This document shows, piece after piece, positions 16,025-25,116 of a stretch of 64,000 nt of DNA. A model generated the notes under the pieces. The model did not search any database, was not told where the DNA came from, and saw only the letters and a program-made list of their open reading frames with translations. The position numbers and the translations under genes are program-made. This DNA is from Zoogloea dura (GTDB taxonomy: Bacteria; Pseudomonadota; Gammaproteobacteria; Burkholderiales; Rhodocyclaceae): assembly GCF_012927165.1 (NCBI RefSeq), contig NZ_JABBGA010000005.1, forward strand, positions 186,001 to 250,000, written 5' to 3'. Position 1 is the first letter of the stretch. Every line of letters begins with the position of its first letter.

Positions 16025-16785
16025 TGATCCAAGCCTCGGCCACCCACCTGGTCCTGATCCCAAGCTACAACCCCGGCCCCAAGGTCGATGAAACGGTGCG
16101 CGAGGCGCGCCGGTACTGGAACCCGGTGTGGGTCGTGGTGGATGGCAGCACGGACGGCAGCACTGCGCGCCTGCGGGCGATGGCGGCGGCGGATGCCGGC
16201 CTGCGGGTGATCGAGCTGCCGGTCAATCGTGGCAAGGGCTCGGCGGTGCTGGAGGGGCTGCGTGCCGCCACCGCCGAAGGCTTTACGCATGTGCTGACGA
16301 TGGATTCCGACGGCCAGCACCCGGCGCCCTGCATCCCGGAGTTCATGGCCGTCTCGGCCCGCCACCCCGACTGCATGGTGCTGGGCAAGCCGGTGTTCGA
16401 TGCAGCGGCGCCCAGCCTGCGGGTGAAGGGCCGTGAGATCTCCAACTGGTGGGCCAATCTCGAGACCCTGTGGATGGGTATCGGCGATTCGCTGTTCGGC
16501 TTCCGCATCTATCCGATCGGGCCGCTGGAGAAGATCATGCGCAGCCAGCGCTGGATGCGTCGCTTCGACTTTGATCCGGAGGCGGTGGTGCGCCTGGCCT
16601 GGGCGGGGGTGCCCCCGATCAACCTGCCGGCGCCGGTGCGCTACTTCAGGGCCGACGAGGGCGGGGTGTCGCACTTCCGTTATTTCCGCGACAACCGCCT
16701 GCTCACCTGGATGCACACCCGGCTGTTCATCGGCTTCTTATGGCGTCTGCCGCGCCTGCTCGGGCGCCGGCTGGTCGGGCGCTGA
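16024..16785 (+). CDS. Family 2 glycosyltransferase, DPM1-like
   Basis: Cytoplasmic-face glycosyltransferase of 253 residues. The GT-A core is visible as VLIPSYNPG, VVVDGSTDGS and the metal-binding DSDGQHP, with a weakly hydrophobic C-terminus. The dolichyl-phosphate-sugar-synthase-like layout suggests transfer to a lipid carrier or aryl lipid. The start is the ATG at 16024, which overlaps the preceding stop as TGATG; a GTG codon directly before it is also possible. The last 48 bases overlap, tail to tail, the antiporter gene on the other strand. Confidence 0.9.
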   Translation: MIQASATHLVLIPSYNPGPKVDETVREARRYWNPVWVVVDGSTDGSTARLRAMAAADAGLRVIELPVNRGKGSAVLEGLRAATAEGFTHVLTMDSDGQHPAPCIPEFMAVSARHPDCMVLGKPVFDAAAPSLRVKGREISNWWANLETLWMGIGDSLFGFRIYPIGPLEKIMRSQRWMRRFDFDPEAVVRLAWAGVPPINLPAPVRYFRADEGGVSHFRYFRDNRLLTWMHTRLFIGFLWRLPRLLGRRLVGR

Positions 16786-18075
16786 GCGCCCTGGCACGGG
16801 TAGTCCCATGCGCGGCAGCCAGCGGCGCAGCCCGGGGGTGGTGACCACGGTGCTGACGATGGCCATCAGGACCAGCATGGTGAACATGTCCTGGGAGATC
16901 ACGCCCAGGTCGTAGCCCACGTTGATGACGATCAGCTCCATCAGCGCCCGCGTGTTCATCATGATGCCCAGCACGCTGGACTCCGCGTGGCCGAGGCCGC
17001 AGCTGCGCGCTGCCACGTAGGTGCCGCCGAACTTGCCGAGGGTCGCCAGCAGCGTGGTGAGGATGCACCAGCCCCACAGGCTGGCTGTATCGAGCCCGCC
17101 GATATTGGTGCGCAGGCCGGTATAGGTGAAGAAGATGGGAAGGAAGAAGACGCTCACGAAATGGCCGATGCGCTCCTTCCAGGCCTTCACCAGCTCGTGT
17201 TCGTCGTGCACCAGCACGCCCATCACGAAGCCGCCGAAGATGGCGAAGATGCCCAGCTTGTAGGTGGCCATGGCGCACAGGAAGATGGCCGCCAGCAGCA
17301 GACCCATCAGGTGCGGCGAGAGGTGGCCGTGGTGGCGCGTGCGGCGCACCGCCAGCTTCATCAGGGGGCGCAGGCCGTACCACGCGACCGCCATGACGAG
17401 CGCCACCAGCACGACCTTGGTGCCGAACTCCAGGGCATCGAAGCGGGACAGGGTGAGGGTGGTGACCAGGGCCAGCAGCAGCCAGCCGACCACGTCGTTG
17501 ATGGCCGCCGCGCTGATCGCGATGACCCCGATGGGGCGCCGGGTCAGCTCGAACTCGATCATGATCCGGCCGAGGATGGGCAGGGCGGTGATCGAAAATG
17601 CGGTGGCGATGAACAGCCCGGAAGCCAGCCGGTCGGCCTGCGGCGACAGCTCGGGCGCCGACACCCAGCCGAAGGTCAGCCCCAGCGCGAAGGGCGCGGC
17701 CAGTCCGGCCAGGGCGACGCGGCTTACTGCCTTGCGGTTGTGGCGCTCCGACAGGTGAGAGAAATCGAACTCGATGCCGATCTGGAACATCAGCAGGATC
17801 AGGCCGATCTGCGACAGGATCTGCATGGGCTCCGGCGGCGCCGAGCGGAACACGTAATCGAACACGTCCGGGGCCAGCAGGCCGAACAGGGATGGCCCGA
17901 GCAGGATGCCGATGATGATCTCGCCGACCGCCGGCGACTGGCCGACCCGCTTGGCGAGGATGCCGCCGATGCGCCCGGCGAGGACGATCACCGTGAGCTG
18001 CAGCAGGGTGAAGAACAGCGTCGCCTCGGTCTTGTGGACCGAGATGCTGGCGGCCAGCTGGTGCCCGGTGCTCAT
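16738..18075 (-). CDS. CPA2-type cation/proton antiporter
   Basis: Twelve or so hydrophobic segments over 445 residues and the family motifs GEIIIGILLGPSLFG (about residues 50-64), LLMFQIGIEFD and FSITALPILGRIM identify a monovalent cation:proton antiporter-2 transporter of the KefB/GerN class. It lacks the C-terminal RCK domain of KefB. It starts 4 bases after the ketoreductase stop and thus is the last gene of the minus-strand aryl polyene operon. A direct role in pigment biosynthesis is not known to me; it may be a passenger or support membrane energetics of the MMPL pump. Confidence 0.88.
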   Translation of the reverse strand: MSTGHQLAASISVHKTEATLFFTLLQLTVIVLAGRIGGILAKRVGQSPAVGEIIIGILLGPSLFGLLAPDVFDYVFRSAPPEPMQILSQIGLILLMFQIGIEFDFSHLSERHNRKAVSRVALAGLAAPFALGLTFGWVSAPELSPQADRLASGLFIATAFSITALPILGRIMIEFELTRRPIGVIAISAAAINDVVGWLLLALVTTLTLSRFDALEFGTKVVLVALVMAVAWYGLRPLMKLAVRRTRHHGHLSPHLMGLLLAAIFLCAMATYKLGIFAIFGGFVMGVLVHDEHELVKAWKERIGHFVSVFFLPIFFTYTGLRTNIGGLDTASLWGWCILTTLLATLGKFGGTYVAARSCGLGHAESSVLGIMMNTRALMELIVINVGYDLGVISQDMFTMLVLMAIVSTVVTTPGLRRWLPRMGLPVPGRSAPDQPAPEQARQTP

Positions 18076-18079
18076 CGCG

Positions 18080-18799
18080 TCAGACCATGCCGCCGTTGAT
18101 CGAGATGACCTGGCCGGTGATGTAGGTGGCCCGGTCGGATGCCAGGAAGGCCACCAGGTCGGCGACCTCCTCGGGGCGGCCGGCGCGCTTCATGGGCACC
18201 AGGCGCTCGATCGCGGCCTGGTCGAAGCTGCCCTCGATCATGGCGGTGGCGATGATGCCCGGCGCCACCGCATTGACCGTGATGCCGCGGCTGGCCAGCT
18301 CCTGGGCGAGGGCCTTGGTGGCGGAATGCAGGGCGCCCTTGGCGGCGGAATAATTGACCTGGCCCCGGTTGCCCATCAGGCCGGCCACCGAGGTGATGGT
18401 GATGATGCGGCCCCAGCGCCCGCGGATCATCGGCATGGTGAGGGGCTGGGTGACGTTGTAGAAGCCGTTCAGGTTCACGTCGATGACCTGCCGCCACTTG
18501 TCCGGCCCCATGCCGGGGAACACCGCGTCGGCGTGCAGGCCGGCGTTGTTCACCAGGATGGAGACGGGGCCGTCGGCCAGGATGGCCTCGAGGGCAGCGG
18601 ACGTGGCGGCTGCGTCGGTGATGTCGAAGCTCACGCTGTCGGCGGAGCCGCCGGCGGCGCGGATGCCAGCCACCACCTCGGCGGCCCTGGCCGCGTTGCT
18701 GTTGGCATGGACCAGCACGTGGTGGCCGTCGGCTGCCAGGCGGCGGGCGATGGCGGCGCCGATGCCGCCGCTGCCTCCGGTGACGAGGGCGCGCTTCAT
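18080..18799 (-). CDS. FabG-like 3-oxoacyl-ACP reductase (ApeQ-like ketoreductase)
   Basis: Short-chain dehydrogenase of 239 residues that reduces the beta-keto group at each extension cycle using NADPH. It has TGGSGGIG (cofactor binding, residues 7-14), NNAG, the catalytic Ser in TITSVAG and the catalytic YSAAK. It overlaps the upstream dehydratase gene by ATGA. Fatty-acid FabG would look similar; the gene order KS-CLF-DH-KR assigns it to the aryl polyene synthase. Confidence 0.93.
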   Translation of the reverse strand: MKRALVTGGSGGIGAAIARRLAADGHHVLVHANSNAARAAEVVAGIRAAGGSADSVSFDITDAAATSAALEAILADGPVSILVNNAGLHADAVFPGMGPDKWRQVIDVNLNGFYNVTQPLTMPMIRGRWGRIITITSVAGLMGNRGQVNYSAAKGALHSATKALAQELASRGITVNAVAPGIIATAMIEGSFDQAAIERLVPMKRAGRPEEVADLVAFLASDRATYITGQVISINGGMV

Positions 18800-19233
18800 T
18801 GCAGGCCCTCCGCGTCGAGGATCACCGCGGCGCGGCCGTCCAGCAGGGCCTGGCCGGCGGCGGATACGGTAAAGCGGTAGAGCACCTGGCGGGCATCGCC
18901 CGACACCCGTTCGGCTTCGATCTGCAGGTCGGCGCCCTGGTTGTCCAGGCGCAGGGTATGGAAGCGTACCCCGCGCACGCTGGCCAGGTAGCCCTGGCGC
19001 GGCGGTTGGCCGTTGGCGGTGAGGAGCCCGCCATGCACGGCCATGGCCTGCGCGGCATATTCGATGCCCGCAGCCACACCCAGGCGGCCGCCCTCGCGCA
19101 GGGGGTTGTCACTGCGCCGGTGGCTGCTGGCGGTGCACTGGATGGAGGATTCATTCCAGGCGACGACGCGGTCGAGGAGGCACATGTCTCCCTGGTGGGG
19201 GATGCGGGCGGCAATGGCGCTGCGATCTAGCAT
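18796..19233 (-). CDS. Hotdog-fold 3-hydroxyacyl-ACP dehydratase (ApeP-like)
   Basis: The 145-residue product begins MLDRSAIAARIPHQGDMCLL; the His of IPHQGDMCLLD and the helix GIEYAAQAMAVHG correspond to the catalytic region of FabA/FabZ-type hotdog enzymes. It dehydrates the 3-hydroxyacyl-ACP to give the conjugated double bond. The start at 19233 lies inside the end of the chain-length factor gene, and the stop overlaps the ketoreductase start. Confidence 0.88.
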   Translation of the reverse strand: MLDRSAIAARIPHQGDMCLLDRVVAWNESSIQCTASSHRRSDNPLREGGRLGVAAGIEYAAQAMAVHGGLLTANGQPPRQGYLASVRGVRFHTLRLDNQGADLQIEAERVSGDARQVLYRFTVSAAGQALLDGRAAVILDAEGLQ

Positions 19234-20033
19234 GGGCTTACGGTCACCTGCAGGCTGAGGGGGGCGAGGTATTCGAGGACGGCGCTGCCGGCGCGGCGGG
19301 TGGCCAGCAGCTCGAGCAGGGGCAGGCCGCGCAGGGCCGGGATGGCCAGGCGCAGGGCGTCGAGCTGCGGGTCGGCGAGGGCCGTCACCGGCGAGTCCGA
19401 CAGGTTCACGGAGATCTGCGCCAGGCTGCGCGGGCCCTGGGTCGGGCTGAGCACGAGGCCGATGCCTCCCGCGTCGGGGATGGGCCGGGCGGCGGCCAGG
19501 GGCGCGGGATACTCGGCGTCGTAGGCGATCAGGGTGCAGGACGCAGCGCTGCTGCCTACCTGCACCAGGGCCTCCAGCAGGCCTGCCGCAAAGCTGGCGT
19601 CGTGGGCGCACAGGGACTGGCTGGCCGCCATGGCCCCGGTGGCGATGCTCCAGTAGCCGGCCGGGGTGTTGTGCAGGGAGTTGTGGAAGCGGGTGGGGGA
19701 GACCCGCTGGTCGTCGGAGGCCAGGGTCTCGCACAGGGCGTGACAGTTGTGCCCGTCGGCGGTGGAGGCCGAGAACACCGTCGCGACCCCGGCAGGGTCG
19801 AGCCCGGCGTGGTCGAGGGCGGCCAGGCCGCTGGCCAGGGCGATCCGCACCACCCGGCTGGCCCGGCGCCTTTCAGCCGGTGGCAGCAAGGCCGGTGCGG
19901 GCAGCACGCTGGGGGCGCTGGCGAAGGCGTCCTGCCCGGCCAGCACGGCGCAGGCGGTGGACCAGTCGGGGAGGCCGGGGGCGATCAGGCCGACGCCGTC
20001 GATCCAGGCCGACAAAAGCGGAGAGGCGCTCAT
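19227..20033 (-). CDS. Half-size ketosynthase chain-length factor (ApeC-like)
   Basis: At 268 residues this is far shorter than a normal ketosynthase. It resembles the N-terminal ketosynthase-like family used as chain-length factor in aryl polyene systems: the region GVATVFSASTADGHNCHALC and FHNSLHNTPAGYWSIATG is present, but the His-containing HGT and GH motifs of the second half of a ketosynthase are missing. It is expected to form a heterodimer with the adjacent ketosynthase and to set polyene length. It overlaps that gene by ATGA. Confidence 0.87.
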   Translation of the reverse strand: MSASPLLSAWIDGVGLIAPGLPDWSTACAVLAGQDAFASAPSVLPAPALLPPAERRRASRVVRIALASGLAALDHAGLDPAGVATVFSASTADGHNCHALCETLASDDQRVSPTRFHNSLHNTPAGYWSIATGAMAASQSLCAHDASFAAGLLEALVQVGSSAASCTLIAYDAEYPAPLAAARPIPDAGGIGLVLSPTQGPRSLAQISVNLSDSPVTALADPQLDALRLAIPALRGLPLLELLATRRAGSAVLEYLAPLSLQVTVSPC

Positions 20034-21223
20034 CCGGCCCTCCCGAAGACCAGGCTGCAGTTGCTGCCGCCGAAACCGAAGGAGTTGCTCATGGCGTGAC
20101 GCGGCGCGGCGCGGCGGGTGGCGAGGAGGTAGTCGATGGGAATGGCCGGGTCGGCGCTGCGGGTGTTGGGGCTGCCCGGCAGGAAGCCGTCGGCGAGCGC
20201 CAGGGCGCAGACGCTGGCCTCCAGGGCGCCGGCCGCCCCCAGGGTGTGGCCGGTGATGCCCTTGGTCGAGCTGGCCGGCACCCGGGCGCCGAACAGGGCC
20301 GCCACCGCACAGCCTTCGGCCGCGTCGTTGTTGGGCGTGGCGGTGCCGTGCAGGTTGATGTAGTCGATGGCGTCGACATCCAGCCCGGCCTCGGCCAGGG
20401 CGGCTTCCATGGCCAGGCGGGCGCCAAGCCCCTCCGGATGGGGCGACGACATGTGGTGGGCGTCGCTGGATTCGCCGCTGCCCAGCAGCAGCACGGCGCC
20501 GGCATCCAGGCTGGCTGGCGGACGTTCGAGCAGGGCGAAGGCGGCGCCTTCACCGATGGAGATGCCCTTGCGCTCGGCGTCATAGGGCCGGCACGGCTCT
20601 GCGGCGGTGAGTTCCAGGGAGGCGAAGCCGTGCAGCGTGGTGTAGCACAGGCTGTCGACGCCGCCGACCAGGGCCACGTCGATCAGGCCCGCGCGGATCA
20701 GCCGTGCGGCGGCGGCGAAGACCTTGGCCGACGAGGAGCAGGCGGTGGACACCACGCAGGCCGGCCCTTCCAGGGCGAAGGCCTCACGCACAAAGGCGGC
20801 CAGGGAATAGGTGCTGTGGGTGCCAGGGTAGAAGAAGCCGGGGGGCAGGGCCCCGCTCTGCGGGTCCCGCTGGCGGTAGGCCAGCTCGGTACTGAGAATG
20901 CCGGACGTGCTGGTGCCCAGCACGATGCCGATGCGCCGCGGGCCATGCCGGGCGATGCGTTCGCGCAGGGCCTCGGCGACGCCGTCGGCCTCCAGGGCGC
21001 GCAGGGCCAGGCGGTTGTTGCGGCAGTCATAGGCGGCCAGTGCCGGCGGCAGCGGGCTGTCGTCCAGGCCGGCGATCTCGCCGATCCAGGTATCCAGGCC
21101 CAGGCCTTCGATGTGGTAGGGCTTGAGACCGCTGGTGCCGGCAAGGAGGGCGTTGCGCAGGGGCGCCAGCCCATCGCCGACGCAGGAGGTCACGGTGTGG
21201 TGTGCGAGGTGCAGTGGAGTCAC
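20030..21223 (-). CDS. Beta-ketoacyl-ACP synthase (ApeO-like, partner of the chain-length factor)
   Basis: Condensing enzyme of 397 residues. The catalytic Cys162 lies in VVSTACSSSAKV; the two catalytic histidines are in NLHGTATPNND and KGITGHTLGAAG; the C-terminal SNSFGFGGSNCSLVF loop is intact. The start codon is GTG, with no clear Shine-Dalgarno. Adjacency to the half-size chain-length factor argues that these two form the extending KS/CLF pair. The naming as ApeO-like follows that context and could be exchanged with the other ketosynthase of this locus. Confidence 0.92.
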   Translation of the reverse strand: MTPLHLAHHTVTSCVGDGLAPLRNALLAGTSGLKPYHIEGLGLDTWIGEIAGLDDSPLPPALAAYDCRNNRLALRALEADGVAEALRERIARHGPRRIGIVLGTSTSGILSTELAYRQRDPQSGALPPGFFYPGTHSTYSLAAFVREAFALEGPACVVSTACSSSAKVFAAAARLIRAGLIDVALVGGVDSLCYTTLHGFASLELTAAEPCRPYDAERKGISIGEGAAFALLERPPASLDAGAVLLLGSGESSDAHHMSSPHPEGLGARLAMEAALAEAGLDVDAIDYINLHGTATPNNDAAEGCAVAALFGARVPASSTKGITGHTLGAAGALEASVCALALADGFLPGSPNTRSADPAIPIDYLLATRRAAPRHAMSNSFGFGGSNCSLVFGRAG

Positions 21224-21279
21224 GTTTCGGGGCGCTCGGGAAGTGGCCGAAGTCTAACAGAGGCGGCTGCCTCGGGTGT

Positions 21280-22011
21280 TTATGACAATGGTGTTCGGGT
21301 CGGGCGGGCGAGGATCAGGGTGTTGGCGAAGCCGGCGCCGGGCATGGGCCGGATCCCGGTGGCGAAGCCCAGTTCGCGCAGCAGTGCGCACCAGCTTGCC
21401 GCGCTGCGGCAATGGAGGCGCGGCCAGCCTCCGCCATGGCCCAGCACCACCAGGCTGTCCACCAGGCGGGACAGGTGATGGGGCAGCCCGGCGGCGGCGT
21501 CGCCGACCCGCAGCAGCAGGCGACCATCGTGCGGGAGGCTGGCGCGGATCCGGCGGAGGAGCATCTCCTGGGCCGCCGGGGGCACGTAATGAAGCACGTC
21601 GAACAGGGTGACCACGTCGGCCGGGGGCAGGGGGGCTGTACACATGTCGTCCACCTCAAGCTGCAGGGGGAGCGGGCTGCCGGCCAGTGCCTGGCTGGCA
21701 TGGGCGACGGAGTGGGCCTGCATGTCCACGCCGTGGTACGCGAGCATGCGCGGCAGGGGGTGGGCAAGGTCGGCCGCGGGGCCTTGCGGGGGCGTCCCGG
21801 CCGCCGCCAGCAGCCAGCTGGCCAGCAGGCCCTGGCCGCAGCCCAGATCGAGATAACGCCCCGTTTCCGGAAGCAGGCCGGGTTCGAGCAGGGCCGCGAA
21901 CAGGGGGTCGCCCTTCAGCTTGCCCCGGGCGAAGTGCCAGGCCCAGGGGCCGGCCGGACGATAGGGCGCGCTGGCCTGGTCCACCAAGTGTTGCAGGAGG
22001 GCGGCCTTCAC
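21280..22011 (-). CDS. SAM-dependent methyltransferase of the aryl polyene locus
   Basis: Class I methyltransferase of 243 residues with motif I YLDLGCGQGLLASW (about residues 52-65), an acidic strand LEVDDMCTA and VVTLFDVLHYVPP as the post-motif region. In aryl polyene pathways a methyltransferase modifies the aryl head group, so C- or O-methylation of the hydroxybenzoyl head is the likely role, not proven here. The GTG start overlaps the stop of the deacetylase gene (GTGA). Confidence 0.87.
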   Translation of the reverse strand: MKAALLQHLVDQASAPYRPAGPWAWHFARGKLKGDPLFAALLEPGLLPETGRYLDLGCGQGLLASWLLAAAGTPPQGPAADLAHPLPRMLAYHGVDMQAHSVAHASQALAGSPLPLQLEVDDMCTAPLPPADVVTLFDVLHYVPPAAQEMLLRRIRASLPHDGRLLLRVGDAAAGLPHHLSRLVDSLVVLGHGGGWPRLHCRSAASWCALLRELGFATGIRPMPGAGFANTLILARPTRTPLS

Positions 22012-22784
22012 GGCAGGGGCGTCGTGCTCAGGCCGGCGTCGCGGATGCGCGCCAGCAGGGTGGGCAGCACCTCGAGGATGACCGGCCGGCCGGCCGGCGT
22101 GCGCGCGGCGTTGCCGTCATGCAGCAGCAGGATGTCGCCGCCGCCGAGGCCGCTGCACAGGCGGGATAGCACGCGCTGCGGGTCGCCCGTGCGGGTGTCG
22201 TAGGCGCGCCGGGTCCAGCTGGCAAGGCGCAGGTCGAGGCGCGCCAGGATGGGGTCGAGAAAGGGGTTGCGCAGGCCGGCCGGTGCGCGGAAGTAGCGCG
22301 GCTGGCGGCCGGCCAGCCGGCCCAGGGTGTCCTGGGCTGCGGCGATCTCCCGCGCCATGGCGCCGGGGCCCAGGGTGGAGAAGCGCTTCCAGTGGTGTTC
22401 GCTGTGGTTCTCGATGGTGTGCCCGGCGGCCACGATGTCCCGCACCAGGGCCGGGTGGGAGGCTGCGCGCCGGCCGATGCAGAAGAAGGTGGCGCGTGCG
22501 TCGGCGGCAGCGAGTTGGTCCAGTACCCGGGGCGTGACCTCCGGGTCGGGGCCGTCATCGATGCTGATGACAATCTCGTTGCTGCCGGCGGGCAGGTGGG
22601 TGAGGTTGGGGCCGAGCAGGCGGCTGCGCGGCAGCAGGCCGGCGACCGTCAGGGCGGCGTGGTTGGCGACCAGTGCGCCGGCGGCGGCGGGCCACCAGGC
22701 CGGATTGGCAAGCAGCCCCGCCGCGGCGCCGGCGTGGACCAGGGCGCTGGCCTGCAGGAAGGGGCTGGGCCGCCAGCGGGCCAT
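22008..22784 (-). CDS. Polysaccharide deacetylase (CE4 family) within the aryl polyene operon
   Basis: The 258-residue product has hydrophobic N-terminal segments (to about residue 55) and a NodB-homology domain: SIDDGPDPEVTP (the TFDDGP motif 1 with both metal/catalytic Asp) and ENHSEHHWKRF (the HSxxH metal site), later RAPAG and LLLHDG. All metal-binding residues are visible, so it should be active. The usual substrates are N-acetylated sugars on cell-wall or lipid-linked polymers. Its tight fit between exporter and methyltransferase genes suggests it acts on a sugar attached to, or carrying, the polyene lipid. I do not know it as a core aryl polyene gene. Confidence 0.88.
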   Translation of the reverse strand: MARWRPSPFLQASALVHAGAAAGLLANPAWWPAAAGALVANHAALTVAGLLPRSRLLGPNLTHLPAGSNEIVISIDDGPDPEVTPRVLDQLAAADARATFFCIGRRAASHPALVRDIVAAGHTIENHSEHHWKRFSTLGPGAMAREIAAAQDTLGRLAGRQPRYFRAPAGLRNPFLDPILARLDLRLASWTRRAYDTRTGDPQRVLSRLCSGLGGGDILLLHDGNAARTPAGRPVILEVLPTLLARIRDAGLSTTPLP

Positions 22785-22785
22785 G

Positions 22786-25116
22786 TCAGCGTGGGCTCCG
22801 GCGGACCAGCATGGCGGAGAGCATCAGGGTCAGCACCGCGCCGGGGCCGACCGTGATGCCGATGGCCTTGAGCACCGGCACGGGCGAGAAGGCGAGGGCG
22901 CCGAAGCCGATCACGGTGGCCAGGTTGGCGAGCAGCAGGGAGGCCAGGGTGCGCGGGTCATCACCGGGGTTGCTGTCGGCCCGGTCGAAGAACAGCGCGT
23001 AATTGGTGCCCACCGCGACGATCAGCAGCATCCCGACCAGGTGCAGCAGGGTCAGCGCCTGGCCGCCCAGGGCCAGCCCGGCCATGACGATCAGCTCGGC
23101 GGTGACGACCGGGATCATCACCCGCAGCAGCCGCGCCGGCCGGCGCAGGGCGACCGCCATCAGCACCACGATGGCGAGGATGCCGGCCAGGGACAGCAGG
23201 ATGGCCTCGTCGAGGTAGGTCTGGTAGAGCCGGTTGGACTCGCCGAAGATGTCCACGAAGAGCGCGTCGCTGCCGGCCAGGGCCGCCTGGATTCGCAGGG
23301 GGTCGAGGGGCGTGTCGCCGGCCGGTGCGCGCAGCGGCAGTAGCACCGTCCAGCCCTGGGGGCGCTCCAGCAGCAGGGAGTCCACGGCCAGGGCCAGGGT
23401 GGTGTGCTTGAGGGCTTCGGGGGTCAGCAGGGGCTGGCGCCGGGCGGCCTCCACGTCATCCAGGAAGGCGCTGAGTTTGCCGGGCCGCAGGGGGAGGTCG
23501 GCGAGTGCGGCGTCGAGGCGGCGGGCCAGTTCGCTGCGTTCGGGCAGCGACTGCTGCCGGGCGGTCTGGGTGGCGACGCTGGGCAGGAAGCGGGCGGGGG
23601 TTTCGAAGCCGCCCAGGGCGCCGTCGCGGACCAGCGTGTCCAGGCGCTGGCCGACGGCTTCGGCGGCGCGCAGGGCGGCCTCCCGGTCGGCGGCCTTCAG
23701 GACCACCAGGTAGCGCAGGTCCGGGGCGCCCAGGTCGGCGCGCAGGCTCTGGTCCAGGGCCTGGTCGGCGGCGGAGACCGGGCTGAGGCCCGACAGGCTG
23801 GCGCTCCACAGGTGGTCCCGGTGGGTGACCAGCACGACCACGGCGGCGATGGCCAGCACGGGAATGACCAGGCGGCCCCGCGACAGCTGGTTCCAGAAGC
23901 GGGAGAGGGCAATGCCGACCGGCGCGATGTCGCGGATCCGGAAGCCCGCCGGGCGCAGGTGGGGCAGCACGAAGCGGGTCACCGTTGCGGCGGTGATCAG
24001 GCCGGCGATCGAGTACAGGCCGAGCTGGGCGAGCCCCGGGAAACCCGAGAAGAGCAGCGAGGCAAAGCCGAAGATGGAGGTCAGCACGCCGAGCCGGATG
24101 GTCGGCCAGAAGCGCTCCATCCAGCTCCCTTCGTCCTTTCCGTCGGACTGCACGAAATAGTAGATGGTGTAATCCACGGCCTCGCCGATCAGGGTCGTGC
24201 CGAAGCCGATGGTCAGGCCATGCACGCCGCCGAAACCCAGGGCCACCGCGGCGATGCCGGCGAGGGCCCCGCTGGCCACCGGCAGCAGGCCGAGGAGCAC
24301 GGCGGTGAAGGAGCGGTAGACCAGCAGCAGCAGGCTGATCACCGCCGCGGTGCTGAGGGTGGTGAGGCGGACGGCTTCCGATTCGATGGCGCTGCGGGAA
24401 TTGACGGCGAAGACGGCCGCCCCCGAGACCAGCAGGCGGGCCTCCGGATGGCCGGCCTGGCGGGCCAGTGCGGCGAAGTCGTCGCGGATGCGCGTGATGG
24501 CGGCGGCCTGGGCATCGGTGTCCGAGCCGGACGCACGGGTCTGCAGCATGAGGATGGCCCGCCGGCCGTCGCGGGAGGCCCACACGCCATGCTGGCTGGC
24601 CGGGCTGCCGCTGGTGTCGAGGCTGCCGATCAGCTCCATCATCTCGCCGGTGGGGTCGTGGCTGAGCAGGCCCTTGAGCACCATGCCGGCGGGCGAGGCG
24701 AGCAGGTCGATGCTGGCTTCGACGGCGTCATGCAGCCCTTCGGTGGTGAAGCGTCCGGGGCTGACGGCGGGGCTCAGGAGGTAGCGGTGGGTGAACAGCA
24801 GCTCGCGGTCGCGGGCCAGGGTGGCGGCGTCGCCGTTGCGCACCGACAGGAACAGGCCACCTTCGTCCAGGCGCTTGGCCAACTGGCGGGACAGGTCGGC
24901 CCGGGCTTCGGGGCTGGCGCCTTCGATGCCGACCAGCAGCAGTCGCGACAGTACGCCCTCGGTCAGCTGGTCCACCAGCAATTGCTGGGCCGGGGTCGGG
25001 CTGCGCGGCAGGAAGGCCGACATGTCGGCGGTATAGTTGGCACGCAGGGCGATGCCGGCGCACAGGGCCAGGCCGATCAGCCACAGCAGGACGGGGCGGG
25101 CGGGCAGGCGCATCAT
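22786..25116 (-). CDS. MMPL/RND-family exporter (ApeM-like)
   Basis: Large inner-membrane transporter of 776 residues with two repeats of one membrane segment, a large periplasmic loop and five further segments. Conserved features include ANYTADMSAFLPRSPTP after the first span, GFGTTLIGEAVDYTIYYFVQ in the first membrane block and VGTNYALFFDRAD in the second. MMPL-type proteins are part of aryl polyene clusters and are thought to move the polyene lipid out of the inner membrane. It overlaps the LolA-like gene by ATGA. Confidence 0.92.
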   Translation of the reverse strand: MMRLPARPVLLWLIGLALCAGIALRANYTADMSAFLPRSPTPAQQLLVDQLTEGVLSRLLLVGIEGASPEARADLSRQLAKRLDEGGLFLSVRNGDAATLARDRELLFTHRYLLSPAVSPGRFTTEGLHDAVEASIDLLASPAGMVLKGLLSHDPTGEMMELIGSLDTSGSPASQHGVWASRDGRRAILMLQTRASGSDTDAQAAAITRIRDDFAALARQAGHPEARLLVSGAAVFAVNSRSAIESEAVRLTTLSTAAVISLLLLVYRSFTAVLLGLLPVASGALAGIAAVALGFGGVHGLTIGFGTTLIGEAVDYTIYYFVQSDGKDEGSWMERFWPTIRLGVLTSIFGFASLLFSGFPGLAQLGLYSIAGLITAATVTRFVLPHLRPAGFRIRDIAPVGIALSRFWNQLSRGRLVIPVLAIAAVVVLVTHRDHLWSASLSGLSPVSAADQALDQSLRADLGAPDLRYLVVLKAADREAALRAAEAVGQRLDTLVRDGALGGFETPARFLPSVATQTARQQSLPERSELARRLDAALADLPLRPGKLSAFLDDVEAARRQPLLTPEALKHTTLALAVDSLLLERPQGWTVLLPLRAPAGDTPLDPLRIQAALAGSDALFVDIFGESNRLYQTYLDEAILLSLAGILAIVVLMAVALRRPARLLRVMIPVVTAELIVMAGLALGGQALTLLHLVGMLLIVAVGTNYALFFDRADSNPGDDPRTLASLLLANLATVIGFGALAFSPVPVLKAIGITVGPGAVLTLMLSAMLVRRSPR

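Noticed and set aside
19227-20033. Half-size ketosynthase as a broken pseudogene
   Set aside because: Length and lack of the second half match the short chain-length factor of aryl polyene systems; the frame is intact and coupled to both neighbours.
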